Assembly (NCBI GenBank): GCA_904502225.1 | Contig: CAJGDO010000007.1 | Coordinates: 1 to 53,692 of the forward strand | DNA: 53,692 bases | Direction of reading: 5' to 3' | Origin: an uncultured Clostridia bacterium | Lineage (GTDB): Bacteria; Bacillota; Clostridia; Christensenellales; Borkfalkiaceae | Shown here: piece after piece, positions 51,569 through 53,692 of the stretch | Position numbering within the stretch: position 1 is the first letter of the stretch | Layout of the letters: each line of letters begins with the position of its first letter | The notes under the pieces: model-generated | What the model saw: only the letters and a program-made list of their open reading frames with translations | What the model was told of the DNA's origin: nothing | Databases searched by the model: none | Position numbers and translations under genes: made by a program

Positions 51569-52864
51569 ATGATTTGGTCAAAAGAAGAGACTTTGTCTAG
51601 AAAGGAAATTGAGCAAATTCAACTTGAAAGGCTTATCGAAACTGTAAACAGGGTTTATGAAAAAGTCCCTGCTTATAGAAAGAAAATGGATGAAAAAGGT
51701 GTTAAACCATCTGATATTAAGACCTTAAAAGACCTTGCAAAATTGCCTTTTGTCACAAAACAAGATATGAGGGATAATTACCCTTTTGGATTGTTTGCTG
51801 TTCCAAAGGACAAGTTGGTTAGAATTCACGCATCAAGCGGAACAACGGGTAAACCAACTGTTGTTGGATATACTCAAAACGATTTGGATACTTGGACTGA
51901 ATGTGTTTCACGTATTGCTTGTATGGGTGGTGCAACCGAAAAGGACGTTGCACAAATTTGTTTTGGATACGGTATGTTTACGGGTGCTTTGGGCTTGCAC
52001 TATGGTTTAGAAAAAATTGGTGCAACCATTGTTCCATCTTCAACAGGCAACTCTGAAAAACAAATTATGTATATGAAAGACTTTGAAACTTCGCTTTTGG
52101 TTGCAACGCCATCATATGCATTAAGACTTGCTGAAGTTGCAAGGGAAATGGGCGTTGACCCTAGAAAAGACTTAAAAGTTAAGATAGGTTTGGTTGGAAG
52201 CGAACTTTTAACCGACGCTATGCGTGAAGAAATGCATAAAGCGTGGGGCGAAGATATGCTTGTCACATCCAACTATGGTATGAGTGAACTTATGGGGCCG
52301 GGTGTTTCGGGCGAGTGTGAATTTACTTGCGGAATGCATATTAACGAAGACTTTTTTATACCTGAAATTATTGACCCTGTCACCGAAGAAGTTTTGCCTG
52401 CTGGTGAAAAGGGTGAACTTGTTATCACTTGTATAAAAAAAGAAGGCTTGCCTTTAATCCGTTATAGGACCAAGGATATAACAAGGCTTTTTTATGAAAA
52501 GTGTAAATGTGGCAGAACATTTTGCAGAATGGAAAACCTTATGGGAAGAAGCGACGATATGCTTAAAATTCGTGGCGTAAACGTTTTCCCAAGTCAAATT
52601 GAAGAAGTTATTTTAAGTTTTGATGAGTTAGGCCCACATTACGAAATTATCGTTTCAAGGGAAGGTTATACCGATAAACTTGAAATTAGAGTTGAACTAG
52701 CAAAATCAACCGATTCTTTTACAGTTTTAGAAAAATTAGCAAACGCTGTTAGGGGAAAACTTAAGGTTATGCTTGGTTTAGATGCAAAAGTTAAATTAGA
52801 ATCGCCAAATACTCTTCAAAGATTTGAAGGTAAAGCAAAAAGAATAAAAGATTTAAGAGGATAA
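51569..52864 (+). CDS. paaK: Phenylacetate-CoA ligase family (aryl-CoA ligase)
   Basis: This 431-residue adenylate-forming enzyme activates arylacetates with ATP and CoA. The AMP-binding loop SSGTTGKPTVVGYT lies near residue 90, YGMSELMGPGVSGEC near 240, and RYRTKDIT near 305. The PaaK-type C-terminal domain includes GRSDDMLKIRGVNVFPSQIEE near 330. A KCKCGRTFCR segment near 315 is also usual in the family. The likely products are phenylacetyl-CoA or related aryl-CoAs such as 4-hydroxyphenyl- or indole-acetyl-CoA. It lies 24 bases after the symporter and 4 bases before iorA, clearly one operon. Confidence 0.92.
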   Translation: MIWSKEETLSRKEIEQIQLERLIETVNRVYEKVPAYRKKMDEKGVKPSDIKTLKDLAKLPFVTKQDMRDNYPFGLFAVPKDKLVRIHASSGTTGKPTVVGYTQNDLDTWTECVSRIACMGGATEKDVAQICFGYGMFTGALGLHYGLEKIGATIVPSSTGNSEKQIMYMKDFETSLLVATPSYALRLAEVAREMGVDPRKDLKVKIGLVGSELLTDAMREEMHKAWGEDMLVTSNYGMSELMGPGVSGECEFTCGMHINEDFFIPEIIDPVTEEVLPAGEKGELVITCIKKEGLPLIRYRTKDITRLFYEKCKCGRTFCRMENLMGRSDDMLKIRGVNVFPSQIEEVILSFDELGPHYEIIVSREGYTDKLEIRVELAKSTDSFTVLEKLANAVRGKLKVMLGLDAKVKLESPNTLQRFEGKAKRIKDLRG

Positions 52865-52868
52865 ATAT

Positions 52869-53692
52869 ATGAACGATAAAATTATTATGCTTGGTAATGA
52901 AGCAATTGCCCGTGGTGCATATGAGGCAGGTGTCAAAGTTTCAAGTGCATACCCTGGAACACCAAGTACCGAAATTAGTGAATTTCTTTCAAAATATCAA
53001 GAAGTTTATACTGAATGGGCACCAAATGAAAAGGTTGCAACCGAAGTTGCTTTTGGTGCATCTTTTGCAGGTGTAAGAAGTCTTGCTTGTATGAAACACG
53101 TTGGTTTAAACGTAGCAAGCGATCCGCTTTATACTTTTAGTTATACTGGAGTAAACGGTGGTTGCGTAATAGTCGTGGCGGACGATCCAGGGCTTGCTAG
53201 TTCTCAAAACGAACAAGACACTCGTATGATTGCTCGTTCTGCTCATATTCCTTGTATAGAACCAAGTGATTCTCAAGAAGCAAAAGATTTTATTAAAATT
53301 GCTTACGAAATTAGCGAAAAATACGATACACCCGTTATTTACAGAACAACTACAAAACTTGCTCACTCTCAAAGTATCGTAGAACTATACGATAGGGTAG
53401 AAGTAGAAGATAAATCTTACGCAAGAGATTTTACAAAATACGTAATGATGCCGTCTTCTGCAATTGGCAGACACAAAGTTGTAGAAGCAAGAGAAATTGC
53501 TTTAGCAGAAGATTGTTCTAGTTTATCAATAAACAAAGTTGAATACAACGATACAAAAATTGGTTTTATAACTTCTGGTATTGCTTATCAATACGTAAAA
53601 GAAGCATGCCCCACGGCAAGTGTGTTAAAACTTGGCTTGGTGAATCCGTTGCCTAAAAAACTTATTGAGGATTTTATTTCTCAAGTAGAAGA
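52869..53692 (+). CDS. iorA: Indolepyruvate:ferredoxin oxidoreductase alpha subunit, partial
   Basis: An open frame runs from the ATG at 52869 to the window end, giving 274 residues of an enzyme that is normally about 580-620. The N-terminus has LGNEAIARGAYEAGV, YPGTPSTEI near residue 37, NEKVATEVAFGASFAG, and CMKHVGLNVASDPLYT. VVADDPGLASSQNEQDTR near 108 and EPSDSQEAKDF near 138 complete the IorA pattern. With IorB it interconverts aryl pyruvates and aryl-CoAs using thiamine diphosphate and ferredoxin. AGAGGA lies 8 bases upstream, overlapping the end of paaK. The C-terminal ferredoxin domain and iorB, if present, lie beyond the window. Confidence 0.93.
   Translation, partial: MNDKIIMLGNEAIARGAYEAGVKVSSAYPGTPSTEISEFLSKYQEVYTEWAPNEKVATEVAFGASFAGVRSLACMKHVGLNVASDPLYTFSYTGVNGGCVIVVADDPGLASSQNEQDTRMIARSAHIPCIEPSDSQEAKDFIKIAYEISEKYDTPVIYRTTTKLAHSQSIVELYDRVEVEDKSYARDFTKYVMMPSSAIGRHKVVEAREIALAEDCSSLSINKVEYNDTKIGFITSGIAYQYVKEACPTASVLKLGLVNPLPKKLIEDFISQVE

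Noticed and set aside
53106..53372. 88-codon minus-strand ORF at the right end
   Set aside because: It is antisense to iorA, whose translation shows clear family motifs across this stretch.

Overview
This window looks like an AT-rich chromosomal segment from an anaerobic, spore-forming low-GC Firmicute, most likely an uncultured gut Clostridia lineage. That placement is inference from gene content. The evidence is sporulation genes (yabP, yabQ, spoIVA), a Firmicutes-style lspA-rluD-pyrR block, a GlgC/GlgD glycogen operon, a ferredoxin-dependent indolepyruvate oxidoreductase, a T-box leader, and strong Shine-Dalgarno sites on most genes. There is no phage, insertion sequence or CRISPR array. 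It reads as core chromosome with a few unusual regulatory regions.

Layout. 1-271: an array of small hairpins, then a gene preceded by a SigE-like promoter. 1.0-2.9 kb: metallophosphoesterase and an orphan PTS IIC-type membrane protein. 2.9-5.8 kb: yabP, yabQ, divIC, ppx/gppA and an M50 protease. 5.8-6.0 kb: a 49-residue eight-cysteine protein on the minus strand. 6.2-10.6 kb: gyrB-gyrA. 10.7-11.3 kb: a YgjV-type membrane protein. 11.4-16.7 kb: an XRE-cupin regulator with potABCD (polyamine uptake). 16.8 kb: tRNA-Thr(GGT). 16.9-19.2 kb: MTA/SAH nucleosidase and nicotinate phosphoribosyltransferase. 19.2-25.4 kb: divIVA-like, lspA, rluD-like, pyrR, der, plsY, spoIVA. 25.4-28.0 kb: an NMT1/Ssu-type ABC transporter on the minus strand. 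28.1-31.4 kb: valS and a HAD phosphatase. 31.5-41.2 kb: pgi-glgBCDAP. 41.3-42.5 kb: an M20 peptidase. 42.5-44.2 kb: a Trp T-box and trpB2. 44.2-44.5 kb: acpP. 44.5-49.5 kb: leuS and a P-type ATPase on the minus strand. 49.8-53.7 kb: a Phe/Tyr leader-peptide attenuator, an SSS symporter, paaK and iorA, which is cut by the window end.

The most interesting part is the right-hand end. An operon for a sodium symporter, an aryl-CoA ligase and indolepyruvate:ferredoxin oxidoreductase is preceded by a consensus promoter, a 21-codon ORF in which 10 codons are Tyr or Phe, and mutually exclusive antiterminator and terminator hairpins. About 7 kb upstream, a Trp-specific T-box controls a TrpB2-type tryptophan synthase beta chain that has no TrpA beside it. 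Together they suggest that aromatic amino acids are made by salvage: indole to Trp, and aryl acetates by reductive carboxylation to Phe and Tyr. Each route would be induced by shortage of its own amino acid. The regulatory structures are read directly from the sequence; the direction of the pathway is inference.

Other points: two or three genes whose promoters place the transcription start on the start codon (leaderless mRNA), matching SigE-like promoters for spoIVA and the first gene, a duplicated TOBE-like segment in PotA, and an 11-bp perfect hairpin embedded in the HAD gene that may terminate valS.
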